Origin: Nocardioides sp. YR527
Lineage (GTDB): Bacteria > Actinomycetota > Actinomycetes > Propionibacteriales > Nocardioidaceae
Length of the DNA: 64,000 bases
NCBI RefSeq assembly: GCF_900101045.1
Contig: NZ_FNFN01000005.1
Location: 186,001-250,000, forward strand
Reading direction: 5' to 3'
In this document: positions 39,747 to 48,101 of the stretch, in pieces
How the letters are laid out: the number at the start of each line of letters is the position of its first letter
Position numbering within the stretch: position 1 is the first letter of the stretch
Position numbers and translations under genes: made by a program
The notes under the pieces: model-generated
What the model was told of the DNA's origin: nothing
Database searches by the model: none
Seen by the model: the letters and a program-made list of their open reading frames with translations, nothing else

Positions 39747-40750
39747 ACAGCGCTCTGACCGAGAAGGCCGTCGCCCTCGACGTCGACGGCATGAGCGTCG
39801 ACATCCGCACACCGCGCGGTGTCGTCCGAGCCGTCGACAAGGTGACCTTCCAGGCGCGCCGGGGCGAGACCCTGGCGCTGCTCGGGGAGTCGGGATGCGG
39901 CAAGTCGATGACCGCCACCGCGGTCGTCGGCCTGCTGGAGCCGGTCGCCGACGTGACCGAGGGTGCCGTCCGCATCACCGGCGACGGCGGCACCACCGAT
40001 CTGCGGTCGGCCTCGGCGAGGCGCCGGCGCGACATCGCCGGCAAGGAGCTGGCGATCGTCTTCCAGGACGCCCTCACCGCGCTCAACCGCGTCTACACCG
40101 TGGGTACGCAGCTGGCCGAGCCGTTCCGGATCCACCGCGGCATGTCCAAGAAGGCCGCCCGCAAGGAGGCCATCGAGCTGATGCGCCGGGTCGGCATCCC
40201 AGAGCCGGAGACCCGGGTCGACTCCTATCCGCACCAGTTCTCGGGCGGTATGCGGCAGCGGCTGCTGATCGCGATCGGCGTGGCGCTCTCGCCGGCCGTG
40301 CTGCTCGCCGACGAGCCGACCACCGCGCTCGATGTCACGGTCCAGGCCCAGATCATGAGCCTGCTCAAGGACCTCCGCGAGGAGCGCGACATGGCGGTCG
40401 TGCTGATCACCCACGACCTCGCCCTGGTCTTCGAGCAGGCCGACCGGGTCGTGGTGATGTACGCCGGCAACGTGGTCGAGCAGGGCCTGGTCGAGGAGGT
40501 CTTCGGTGCCCCGAAGCACCCCTACACCGCGGGTCTGCTGGAGTCGGTTCCCGTGCACGCCGAGCGTGGCGCCGAGCTCAGGTCGATCGGCGGCTCGCCG
40601 CCCGAGCTGGCCGCGATCCCGGCCGGCTGCGTCTACCAGGACCGCTGCCCGATCGCCCGCGACCGCTGCCGTGAGGAGCGGCCCGCGGCCCGCGAGGTCG
40701 CCCCCGGCCACCTGTCCGCCTGCCACTTCCCCGACGAGGTGAACCGATGA
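39743..40750 (+). CDS. ABC transporter ATP-binding protein, DppD type
   Basis: A 335-residue ATPase. Walker A is 'LLGESGCGKSMT', the signature is 'FSGGMRQRLLIAIG', Walker B is 'VLLADEPTTALD', and the switch His is in 'LITHDLALV'. The C-terminal oligopeptide/dipeptide extension carries 'GCVYQDRCPIARDRC', a Cys cluster that can hold an Fe-S centre in this subclass. GTG 39743 overlaps the permease stop, with GGAGG at 39731-39735. It overlaps the next ATPase by four bases. Confidence 0.92.
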   Translation: MNSALTEKAVALDVDGMSVDIRTPRGVVRAVDKVTFQARRGETLALLGESGCGKSMTATAVVGLLEPVADVTEGAVRITGDGGTTDLRSASARRRRDIAGKELAIVFQDALTALNRVYTVGTQLAEPFRIHRGMSKKAARKEAIELMRRVGIPEPETRVDSYPHQFSGGMRQRLLIAIGVALSPAVLLADEPTTALDVTVQAQIMSLLKDLREERDMAVVLITHDLALVFEQADRVVVMYAGNVVEQGLVEEVFGAPKHPYTAGLLESVPVHAERGAELRSIGGSPPELAAIPAGCVYQDRCPIARDRCREERPAAREVAPGHLSACHFPDEVNR

Positions 40751-41760
40751 GCGATGCACCCCTTCTCGAGGTCCGGGACCTCACCAAGATCTTCCCGGTG
40801 CGCCATGCCGGCAAGCGCAAGGAGCTGCGCGCCCTCGACGGCGTCACCCTCGACCTGCACCGGGGCGAGACCCTCGGCCTCGTGGGGGAGTCCGGCTGTG
40901 GCAAGTCCACGCTGGCCCGCACGCTGCTGATGCTGGAGACCCCCGACGGCGGCTCCGTACGCTTCGACGGGGTCGACCCGACCACGACCAGGGGCGCCGA
41001 GCTGCTGGCGTTCCGGCGCCGGGTGCAGATGGTGTTCCAGGACCCGTTTGCCTCGCTCAACGCCCGGATGTCGGCCGGTGACATCGTGAGCGAGCCGTGG
41101 CGTACGCACACCGGCCTCCACAAGACCTCGCGTGAGCGGGCGGCCCGGGTGCGGGAGCTGCTGGACCTCGTCGGGCTGCGGCCGGGCGACGCAGGGAAGT
41201 ATCCGCAGGAGTTCTCCGGTGGTCAGCGGCAGCGCCTCGGGATCGCCCGCGCGCTCGCGCTCAACCCGGACGTGATCGTCTGCGACGAGCCGGTCTCCGC
41301 GCTCGACCTCTCGGTGCAGGCACAGGTGCTCAACCTGCTCAACGACCTGCAGCAGGAGCTCGGGGTGGCGTACCTGTTCATCTCGCACGACCTCTCGGTG
41401 GTGCGGCACGTGGCCGACCGGGTCGTGGTGATGTACCTCGGCCGGATCGTCGAGCAGGGTGAGACCGAGTCGACGTTCGAGCGGCCTCAGCATCCCTACA
41501 CCGGGGCGCTGCTGTCGGCGGCGCCCTCGCTCGACCACGAGCGCCGGCGCGAGCAGATCATCCTGTCCGGCGAGATCCCCTCGCCGCTCAACCCGCCGTC
41601 CGGCTGCCGGTTCCGGACCCGCTGCTGGAAGGCGACCGACGAGTGCGCCACCGCGCTCCCGCCACTCGCCATCGATCCGGTCGACGGCGCTCACACGGCC
41701 GAGTGCTTCCATCCACTGGGGGCGGAGGAGCAGGAGCTGGCCGCGGCCCAGGTGGGCTGA
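40747..41760 (+). CDS. ABC transporter ATP-binding protein, DppF type
   Basis: A 337-residue ATPase. Walker A is 'VGESGCGKSTLA', the signature is 'FSGGQRQRLGIARALAL', Walker B is 'VIVCDEPVSALD', and the switch is 'FISHDLSVV'. The C-terminal extension has 'GCRFRTRCWKATDEC'. It pairs with the DppD-type protein to power the importer. Start and stop both overlap neighbours (ATGA and TGATG). Confidence 0.92.
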   Translation: MSDAPLLEVRDLTKIFPVRHAGKRKELRALDGVTLDLHRGETLGLVGESGCGKSTLARTLLMLETPDGGSVRFDGVDPTTTRGAELLAFRRRVQMVFQDPFASLNARMSAGDIVSEPWRTHTGLHKTSRERAARVRELLDLVGLRPGDAGKYPQEFSGGQRQRLGIARALALNPDVIVCDEPVSALDLSVQAQVLNLLNDLQQELGVAYLFISHDLSVVRHVADRVVVMYLGRIVEQGETESTFERPQHPYTGALLSAAPSLDHERRREQIILSGEIPSPLNPPSGCRFRTRCWKATDECATALPPLAIDPVDGAHTAECFHPLGAEEQELAAAQVG

Positions 41761-42485
41761 TGGGGCTCTCGCTCGGGTCCTTCGCGCTGGTCGCCGTCGC
41801 CGTCGTCCTGGCCTCGGCGCTCCAGGCCTCCATCGGCTTCGGGATGGGCATGCTCGCCGCCCCGGTCGTCGCCCTCGTCGATCCCGGGCTGCTGCCCGGC
41901 ACGCTGGTGATGCTCGCCTTCGTGGTGACGGTCATGGTCGTCGTCACCGAACGGCAGCACATCGACCTCGGCGGCACCGGCTGGGCGCTGTTCGGCCGGG
42001 TACCGGGGACGATCGCCGGAGCGCTGCTCGTCGCGGCGCTGCCCGAGCGGGGTCTCGCGCTGATGCTGGCCGGCGTCGTGCTGCTCGGTGTCGCGCTCAA
42101 CTCGCTCGGCTGGCAGCCGCGGCCGGTGCGCCGCAACCTCGTCACCGCGGGTGCGGCCTCGGGGCTGCTCGGCACCGCCACCTCGATCGGCGGGCCGCCG
42201 ATGGCGCTGGTCTGGCAGCAGAAGCACGGCGCCGGGCTGCGCAGCTCGATGAGCACGTTCTTCCTGGTCGGCTCGGCCCTCTCGTTCCTCGCGCTGGCCG
42301 CCACCGGGTCCGTCGAACAGCGCACCCTGCTGGTCACCGCGGCGCTGGTGCCCGCCCCGTTCCTCGGCTGGGGGCTGTCGCTGCTGCTCAACAAGGTGAT
42401 GTCGCCGGTGCGGCTGCGGCGTACGGCGATCGGGGTCTCGATCTTCGGTGCCGTCGTGCTGGTGGTCGACCAGCTCCTGGCCTAG
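41760..42485 (+). CDS. TauE/SafE family permease
   Basis: A 241-residue polytopic membrane protein of the TauE/SafE (sulfite exporter) family. 'LASALQASIGFGMGMLAAPVV' and 'GAASGLLGTATSIGGPPMAL' are the two related half-domains with the family's glycine-rich turns, and about 7-8 helices are evident. Its ATG overlaps the stop of the ABC operon, so it is probably co-transcribed. Family members export sulfite, sulfoacetate or other small organic acids. The 3' end overlaps the convergent dehydrogenase by four bases. Confidence 0.88.
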   Translation: MGLSLGSFALVAVAVVLASALQASIGFGMGMLAAPVVALVDPGLLPGTLVMLAFVVTVMVVVTERQHIDLGGTGWALFGRVPGTIAGALLVAALPERGLALMLAGVVLLGVALNSLGWQPRPVRRNLVTAGAASGLLGTATSIGGPPMALVWQQKHGAGLRSSMSTFFLVGSALSFLALAATGSVEQRTLLVTAALVPAPFLGWGLSLLLNKVMSPVRLRRTAIGVSIFGAVVLVVDQLLA

Positions 42486-43498
42486 GGCCTCCTCACCGGG
42501 TTGCGCAGCGGCCGGCCCTCGGCCAGGGCGTCGACGTTGTCGGTGATGTCCTGCGCACGCTGGGCGAACACCTCGGCGGTGTGGCCCGACTGGTGCGGGG
42601 TCAGCACGACGTTGGGCAGCTTGGTGAAGTCGAGGTGCGAGGGCGGCGGAGCGTCCGGGTCGCGGGGGTTGCGCCACCACACGTCGATCCCGGCGCCGGC
42701 GATCGTGCCGGCGGTGAGCGCGTCGTGCAGCGCCTGCTCGTCGACCACCGGACCTCGGGCGACGTTGATCAGCACGGCGCTGGACCGCATCGCGGCCAGG
42801 GCGGCGGCGTCGATGAGCCCGCGGGTCTCCTCGCTCATCGGCACGGTCACGACGACCACGTCGGAGGCGGCCAGCAGCTCGTGCAGGGCGGAGTCGGGGC
42901 CGACCCAGTCCAGCTCGACGCCCTCGGGCACAGGCGCGTCGGGGTTGCGGCGTACGGCTCGGACCTTCATGCCCATCGCGGAGCCGAGCCGGGCCACGCT
43001 GGAGCCGATCTCGCCGAAGCCGACGATGCCGAGCGTGCGGCCCGCGAGCACGCCGCCGAAGGGGTAGCCGCCGGACACGATCGCGTTGCTCCACACGCCG
43101 CGGCGCATGTCGGCCTCGGACCGCAGGACGCCGCGCAGCAGCATCATCGACACCATCATCACGTGCTCGGCGATGGAGCGGCCGTGATGGTAGGTGTTGG
43201 CCAGCCGTACGTCATCGGGCAGCGCCTCGAGCGGGATCTTGTCGACGCCGGCACCGGTGACGTGGACCAGCCTGAGCCGGGGCATCGAGGCCAGCAGCTC
43301 CGGCGTCGCCGGGGTGGCCGAGGAGCAGACCAGCACGTCGGTGGTCGGGGCGACCTCGGCGAACCGGGGGTCGTCTCCCCACGCGAACGTCCACCGGTGG
43401 GGGGAGTCGCCGTTGCGGGTCAGGACATCGGTGAACCTGGCCATGATCGGCTCGGTCACGAGCACGTTCAGCGGCGTGGACGGGGGAGTGGAGGGCAC
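42482..43498 (-). CDS. D-2-hydroxyacid dehydrogenase family protein
   Basis: A 338-residue NAD(P)-binding dehydrogenase. The Rossmann motif is 'LGIVGFGEIGSSVARLG', the catalytic Arg is in 'LINVARGPVVDEQAL', and the His is in 'VVLTPHQSGHTAEVF'. The usual Glu motif reads 'AGIDVWWRNPRDPD', a Trp-rich variant, so the acidic catalytic residue is not in its normal place. Only about 17-52 bases upstream are two copies of the candidate IclR operator, so it likely belongs to the same regulon as the ABC importer. It is a distant relative of the dehydrogenase at 34135-35109. Confidence 0.85.
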   Translation of the reverse strand: MPSTPPSTPLNVLVTEPIMARFTDVLTRNGDSPHRWTFAWGDDPRFAEVAPTTDVLVCSSATPATPELLASMPRLRLVHVTGAGVDKIPLEALPDDVRLANTYHHGRSIAEHVMMVSMMLLRGVLRSEADMRRGVWSNAIVSGGYPFGGVLAGRTLGIVGFGEIGSSVARLGSAMGMKVRAVRRNPDAPVPEGVELDWVGPDSALHELLAASDVVVVTVPMSEETRGLIDAAALAAMRSSAVLINVARGPVVDEQALHDALTAGTIAGAGIDVWWRNPRDPDAPPPSHLDFTKLPNVVLTPHQSGHTAEVFAQRAQDITDNVDALAEGRPLRNPVRRP

Positions 43499-43515
43499 CC
43501 ACTCATTCTGTCAGC

Positions 43516-43550
43516 GTCTACATCTGTGGACAAGGTCTCCATATGAAGTC
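43516..43550. promoter_or_regulatory. Tandem candidate IclR operators upstream of the hydroxyacid dehydrogenase
   Basis: GTCTACATCTGTGGAC (43516-43531, a near-perfect 16-bp palindrome) and GTCTCCATATGAAGTC (43535-43550) are 19 bases apart centre to centre. Both resemble GTCCACATATGCAGAC at the ABC operon promoter. The second copy runs into the iclR stop codon. Confidence 0.6.
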
Positions 43551-44361
43551 ACGACCAGGAAAGGGAGTTGCGGATCGGCCCCACCACACGGACGATCCGG
43601 TCCGCCGCCTGGCGCAGCGCGGCGATCACCTCGGCCTCGCGCTCGGGGGTGAGCCGGGCGATCGGGATGGAGGCGCTGATCGCGTCCGAGACCGCCTCGT
43701 CGTAGTCCAGCGCGACCGCGATGCAGCGCAGCCCGAGGGTGTTCTCCTCGTTGTCGACCGCGTAGCCGCGCAGGCGGGTCGCCTCGAGCTCGGCGGTGAG
43801 CGCGCCGCGGTCGGTGAACGTGTGCGGGGTGAGCGGCGTGAGCTCGGCCGGCAGGTGGTCGTCGACCTCCTTCTCGGGCTGCGCGGCCAGGACCGCCTTG
43901 CCCAGGGAGGTGGAGTAGGCCGGGAGCCTGCGGCCGACACGGCTGTAGGGACGTAGGTATTGCGAGGACTCGCGGGTGGCGAGGTAGACCACGTCGGTGC
44001 CGTCGAGACGGCCGAAGTGGAAGGTCTCGTCGAGCTGCTCGCGGAGCTCGACGAGGAACGGGGTCACTTGCGGGAGATAGGGGTCGGTGTCGAGGTAGCT
44101 GGTGCCGGCGAGCAGGGCCCGGATGCCGATGCCGTAGAGCGTGCCGGTCGCATCGCTGCGTACCCAGCCGTGCTTGGCGAGCGTTCGGAGCAGGGCGTGC
44201 AGGCTGCTGCGGGGGACCCCGAGCGCCTCGCTCAGCTCGCGCAGCCGCACCGGCCGGTTCTGGCGGGCGGCGAGGAACTCCAGGATCTCCACCGTGCGGG
44301 CGGCGGACTTCACCTCGCGTACCCCTCCGGTGGTGGCGTCGGGCGCGGCAGCGTCGTTCAT
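43549..44361 (-). CDS. IclR family transcriptional regulator (hydroxy-acid locus)
   Basis: A 270-residue regulator with an N-terminal winged helix ('VEILEFLAARQ', 'LGVPRSSLHALLRTLAKHG') and an IclR effector domain ('GTDVVYLATRESSQYLR', 'LPAYSTSLGKAVLAA'). ATG 44361 follows only a weak Shine-Dalgarno. Four copies of a GTCCACATATGNAGAC-like element lie near its own start, downstream of its stop, and at the ABC operon promoter. It is therefore probably the local regulator and autoregulated. It differs clearly from the betaine-locus IclR. Confidence 0.9.
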   Translation of the reverse strand: MNDAAAPDATTGGVREVKSAARTVEILEFLAARQNRPVRLRELSEALGVPRSSLHALLRTLAKHGWVRSDATGTLYGIGIRALLAGTSYLDTDPYLPQVTPFLVELREQLDETFHFGRLDGTDVVYLATRESSQYLRPYSRVGRRLPAYSTSLGKAVLAAQPEKEVDDHLPAELTPLTPHTFTDRGALTAELEATRLRGYAVDNEENTLGLRCIAVALDYDEAVSDAISASIPIARLTPEREAEVIAALRQAADRIVRVVGPIRNSLSWS

Positions 44362-44382
44362 GTCCGCAGGGTAATGCGCGGG

Positions 44383-45321
44383 TCAGATGCCCGTCCACGT
44401 ATGAAGATCGTCTTCCGGCTCGGGGCCGGTGCGCAGCCGCCTCTGCCACGCATCGTGGTCCCAGGTGGCGGGTGCGGTGCTGCGTACGAACTGCTCCACG
44501 GTCATCACGAACCGGCCGGGGTCGGACCGGAACGGGAAGTGGCCGGCGCCGTGGAACACGTCGAGGGATGCGTACGGCATCGCCAACCGCGCCTGCCCGG
44601 CATGTCGGAAGGGGACGACTCCATCGCGGTCGCCCCAGATCATGAGCGTCGGGATGTTCTCGACCAGGTAGCTACGGTCGAGCATCGTGACGACCTGGCC
44701 GTGCCAGTCGACGACGGCGCGCAGGGTCCGGGCGAAGGCCTGTCGGGAGCGGGCGTCGGGCAGAGCGTCGATGATCCGGATCAGATCTGTGGCGTCGACG
44801 CCGAGGTCGTGATCCAGGCGGCGTAGCAGAGCGAGAGAGGCGGACAACCCGGTCCGCGAGATCGGCAGCCGCAGCAGCTGGAGCAGCTCCGGCGCCAGCG
44901 GCAGGGTCGCGAGCCGCAGCCAGGTCGAGACACCCCGCCCGGAGCCGCCGTTGGAGACCAGCACGACCCGCTCGACCAGATGCGGGTACTGGTAGGCGAG
45001 CTGCATCGCGACGCCGCCGCCGAGCGAATGGCCGACGAGGGTGACCCGTTCCACGTCCAGCACGGCCAGCAGGTCGCGCATGCCGTTGGCGAACCCGCCG
45101 ATCGAGTAGTCGGCACGTGGCTTGTCGGAATCGCCGTGCCCGAGCAGGTCGGGGGCGATGACCAGGTGGTTCTCGGCGAACAGCGGCAGCACGTCGTCCC
45201 ACGTGCGCGAGCTGTCGCCGATGCCGTGGATGAACATGATCGCGGAGCCTTCGCCGCCGGTGCGAAAGGCGCGCTTGTATCCGTGGATCACCCGTGACTG
45301 CTGCGCTATCGCCCGCGCCAT
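44383..45321 (-). CDS. Alpha/beta hydrolase
   Basis: A 312-residue alpha/beta-hydrolase fold enzyme. The oxyanion segment is 'FIHGIGDSSRTWDDVL', the nucleophile elbow 'LVGHSLGGGVAMQLA', the acid probably in 'IWGDRDGVVPF', and the catalytic His in 'VFHGAGHFPFRSD'. It resembles lipase or haloperoxidase-like esterases and ring-fission hydrolases; the substrate is unknown. It lies 21 bases upstream of the iclR gene on the same strand, and its 3' end contains a candidate IclR operator. Confidence 0.85.
   Translation of the reverse strand: MARAIAQQSRVIHGYKRAFRTGGEGSAIMFIHGIGDSSRTWDDVLPLFAENHLVIAPDLLGHGDSDKPRADYSIGGFANGMRDLLAVLDVERVTLVGHSLGGGVAMQLAYQYPHLVERVVLVSNGGSGRGVSTWLRLATLPLAPELLQLLRLPISRTGLSASLALLRRLDHDLGVDATDLIRIIDALPDARSRQAFARTLRAVVDWHGQVVTMLDRSYLVENIPTLMIWGDRDGVVPFRHAGQARLAMPYASLDVFHGAGHFPFRSDPGRFVMTVEQFVRSTAPATWDHDAWQRRLRTGPEPEDDLHTWTGI
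44393..44408. promoter_or_regulatory. Candidate IclR operator upstream of its own gene
   Basis: GTCCACGTATGAAGAT, a variant of the element found at 36218, 43516 and 43535, lies 32-47 bases upstream of the iclR start codon, inside the last codons of the hydrolase gene. It is the weakest of the four copies; autoregulation is an inference. Confidence 0.45.
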
Positions 45322-45382
45322 GACTGCACGCTAGCCGCCATCGGTTTCGGGCATGTTGCGGCGGTGCCGCGACGGCGCAGGA

Positions 45383-45410
45383 CGGGGCCGCCCGGTGAAC
45401 CGGGCGGCCC
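45383..45410 (-). terminator. Terminator of the secreted-protein gene
   Basis: A perfect 13-bp inverted repeat, GGGGCCGCCCGGT with ACCGGGCGGCCCC, around a two-base centre lies 24 bases beyond the stop of the gene at 45434-47149. The very tight loop would open to about four bases in RNA. It separates that gene from the hydrolase. Confidence 0.75.
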
Positions 45411-45433
45411 CTGTGGTTGGGCGGAGTGGGGGA

Positions 45434-47149
45434 TCAGGGATCGATCACGATCGTGCAGGTGACGGTCCGCGTGGGCGAGTCGAGCTCGATGCCCTCGTGG
45501 GTCACCGTGTCGTCCCATCCGGGGGCGGTGCCGGTGTCCGGCGTGGTGCCGGTGTTCTCGCAGGTCATCGACGTCAGGCTGGTCTCGCCCGAGCCGCCGT
45601 CACGGAAGTTGACCTGGATGTCGGCCAACGGCGGGTTGGTGAAGGTCGCGACGGCTGCGCCGGTCGGCTGGTTGTCGCCGCAGTTGGTCCCGGTGATGAC
45701 CGTGACCGTCTGCGCGCCACCCGGTGCGTCGCCGTAGCCCGGCGGGGGCGACGTCTCGGTGACGTCGTAGTCGCCGAGCGAGAGGCCGGAGACGCAGACC
45801 TCGCCGATGTCGGGATCCTCGTCGCCGGTGCCGTTGTCAGTCACGCTGGCGCCGTCGTAGGCGAAGACCGCTCCGGCGTTGGTGACCGCTCCACCCTTGG
45901 TGCTGTTCTTCAGGATCTTCAGCGCCCCGAGCTGGAGCTCATTGGTGTAGGTGCAGTCGAGTACGTCGGTGTCCTCGTTGATCGCGAACGTCACCGTCGC
46001 GCCGTTGATGCTCGGTGTGACTCCTGTGCTGGCATCGCAGTTCACGCTGACGAAGTCCCAGTCGGGCGGGATCACGTCCTCGACGACGGTGTAGCCGGTG
46101 CCGAAGAGCACGGTCTTGCCGTAGTCCTTGACCCCGTCATCCTGGAGCGTGAACGTGTTCGCGGAGGTGGGATCGGTGCTGAACGCCTTGGTGTAGCCGA
46201 AGTTGGTGGCGTTGGGGTCCTCGTCCGGGAGCGTCTGCTTGCGGATGATCACCTGACCGCAGTTCTGCAGGTTGATCCCGACCGGTGCCACGAAGTCCTT
46301 CAGCTGTGAGGTGAAGGAGTCCGAGGACCGGCTCTTCAGCATCGCGCTGCCGAACGATGTGCACCTGTTCGGCTGGAACAGGAGCCGCAGATCGAGTTGC
46401 GCCTCACCGAAGGTCCGTGCCTGCTTCGAGCCGGAGGCGATCAGCCCATCGGAGTCCGCGGCGGGGATCGGCGAGGAGTTGATGGTACCGGCCGCGCACG
46501 GGGCGCCACCGCAGGTGGCGGAGGGGACGTCCAGGTCCGTGGTCGGACCCCAGGCGGTGCCGGTCCATCGGCGTGCGGAGATGTCCGCACGGGAGCCGCC
46601 CTGGTCGATGGCGTACTCGATGAGCAGGTCGCCGGCGGTGCGGACGACATTGGGTCCGGAGGCGCACTTGGTGCTGGACTGGTTGAACTCGAAGTCCATC
46701 AGCGTGGTGCCGCTCGGGTCGCTCACCCGGCTCCAGGCGAGGTTGAGGAACCCGGGGTGCGTTCCGGTGCCGGCTTCCCGGTAGACGTGGAAGCTCAGCA
46801 GGTCGCTCTTGTTCGGCGGGATCGAGTCGGTCACCTCGCCGGGACAGGAGGTGTCCTCCTTGACGCCTCCGGCGTAGGAGTTGTCGCCGGTGCCGTTGAC
46901 CTTGTCGGTGGCCCGGATCTCGGAGACGTTGGCCCAGTCGAGCGAGGGGGCCGGGTCGTCGACCTTGAGGTTGGCGTCGACGTCGATCTCGAAGTTGCTG
47001 CCGGCGAGGCTGGCCTCGGGATGAGACGCAGCGGCACCGGAGGCGACGAGCGTCGTGGCGACGAGGGCGGTGGCGCTCAGCGCCGCCAACCTCTTGAAGA
47101 GCCTCGGGTTGGTGGCGCGAGGCATGAGTGGGCTCGGTATCGAGCGCAT
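45434..47149 (-). CDS. Secreted protein with SpaA/prealbumin-like fold repeats
   Basis: A 571-residue protein with a signal peptide: basic start, 'LAALSATALVATTLVASG' core, cleavage after 'AAA' near residue 41. About 270 residues of unassigned, Ser/Thr/Asp-rich sequence follow with paired cysteines ('ATCGGAPCAAG'). Then come prealbumin-like (SpaA/Cna-B) modules from about residue 310 ('QVIIRKQTLPDED', 'VLDCTYTNELQLGALKILKNS', 'YDVTETSPPPGYGDAPGG'). There is no LPxTG motif or C-terminal membrane anchor, so it is secreted rather than wall-linked. GGGG lies 8 bases before ATG 47149. It is probably a surface or matrix protein with no evident link to its neighbours. Confidence 0.8.
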   Translation of the reverse strand: MRSIPSPLMPRATNPRLFKRLAALSATALVATTLVASGAAASHPEASLAGSNFEIDVDANLKVDDPAPSLDWANVSEIRATDKVNGTGDNSYAGGVKEDTSCPGEVTDSIPPNKSDLLSFHVYREAGTGTHPGFLNLAWSRVSDPSGTTLMDFEFNQSSTKCASGPNVVRTAGDLLIEYAIDQGGSRADISARRWTGTAWGPTTDLDVPSATCGGAPCAAGTINSSPIPAADSDGLIASGSKQARTFGEAQLDLRLLFQPNRCTSFGSAMLKSRSSDSFTSQLKDFVAPVGINLQNCGQVIIRKQTLPDEDPNATNFGYTKAFSTDPTSANTFTLQDDGVKDYGKTVLFGTGYTVVEDVIPPDWDFVSVNCDASTGVTPSINGATVTFAINEDTDVLDCTYTNELQLGALKILKNSTKGGAVTNAGAVFAYDGASVTDNGTGDEDPDIGEVCVSGLSLGDYDVTETSPPPGYGDAPGGAQTVTVITGTNCGDNQPTGAAVATFTNPPLADIQVNFRDGGSGETSLTSMTCENTGTTPDTGTAPGWDDTVTHEGIELDSPTRTVTCTIVIDP

Positions 47150-47413
47150 GGCGTGTCCCCTTTCAGAGACCTCGCGGTCGCTGTCTACGTGGGAGGGCGG
47201 GGCCCGCTACCCAGATGCGGTGCTCCGTCGGCGCGCGTGGCTGCGGCCTGGACGGATGTTGTCTTCAGCGGGGGCGGGGGCATCGGTCTTGGGGCGGCCC
47301 GACGCCCGGTCCTCGTTATCTGATCGTTATCCCGTCGGGGGTATTCGCGCATGCCGAAGATCGGGTATTCCGTCGGCGAATGACGCCGCGGGTCGCGAGC
47401 ATGCCGCCGTGGA
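47150..47413. other. Intergenic region without a recognised gene
   Basis: These 264 bases separate the secreted-protein gene from the end of the TetR gene, both on the minus strand. The part next to 47149 must contain the secreted-protein promoter, but I cannot pick convincing -35/-10 boxes. No strong terminator stem, RNA gene or small ORF with a ribosome-binding site is evident. Confidence 0.5.
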
Positions 47414-48007
47414 TCAGTGCTCGCGGGGCGAGGCGGCTCCGTTCGGTTCGCGGAACATCATCGAGGCGGCACCGCGGACGAGTGCTGCGACCTCGTCGGG
47501 GGAGTCGGCCTCGATGGCACCGCTCGCCGCGAGCATCGCGAAGCCGTGCACGAGGGCCCAGGCGCCGAGTTCGGTCACCTCGGAGGAGACCTGGTCGGCA
47601 TAGGTCGTGGCGACGCGGGCGGAGCCGCTCAGGCTGGACCAGGTCCGCTCGCGTGGCTCGGCGACGGAGGGGTCCTCGGCGTCGTAGAGCTCGGGTCGGA
47701 ACATGACCTCGAAGTGGGCGCGGTGCTGCAGCCCGAAGCGAACGTACGCGACGCCCAGCTCGGCCATCGACCCCGACGACACGGTCTCGAGCTCCTCGGC
47801 GAGCATCGTGAAGCCCTCGGCCGCGAGGGCGGTGAAGACGCCTTCCTTGCTGCCGAAGTGGTGCGCCGGCCCCGCGTGCGAGACCCCGGCCCGGCGGGCG
47901 AGGTCGCGGAGGCTGAGGGCCGAGGGCCCGGACTCGGAGATCGCCTCGACGGCGGCGTCGAGGACGGCGCGACGCAGCGCGCCGTGGTGGTAACGGTCCG
48001 CGGGCAT
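47414..48007 (-). CDS. TetR/AcrR family transcriptional regulator
   Basis: A 197-residue repressor with an N-terminal TetR helix-turn-helix ('YHHGALRRAVLDAAVEAI', 'LSLRDLARRAGVSHAGPAHHFGSKEGVFTALA', about residues 6-60) and a C-terminal ligand domain of the TetR_C_13-like kind ('HRAHFEVMFRPELYD'). It is divergent from a DoxX-family gene, with an inverted repeat between them, and probably represses itself and that gene. The inducer is unknown. Confidence 0.9.
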   Translation of the reverse strand: MPADRYHHGALRRAVLDAAVEAISESGPSALSLRDLARRAGVSHAGPAHHFGSKEGVFTALAAEGFTMLAEELETVSSGSMAELGVAYVRFGLQHRAHFEVMFRPELYDAEDPSVAEPRERTWSSLSGSARVATTYADQVSSEVTELGAWALVHGFAMLAASGAIEADSPDEVAALVRGAASMMFREPNGAASPREH

Positions 48008-48037
48008 GGGGCGAGTCTAGGGGCGATATCTAGGCAT

Positions 48038-48071
48038 TGACAAGATCGACCCTGCCGAGCCAGTCTTGTCA
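48038..48071. promoter_or_regulatory. Inverted repeat in the TetR/DoxX divergent promoter
   Basis: TGACAAGA (48038-48045) and TCTTGTCA (48064-48071) form perfect 8-bp arms 18 bases apart. TTGACA at 48037-48042 may also be the -35 box for the plus-strand gene. Spaced arms like these suit two TetR dimers or one wide operator; I favour the local TetR protein as binder. Confidence 0.5.
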
Positions 48072-48101
48072 CTGTCAAGTTCTGGGAGGAAGGGGAATCA
48101 C

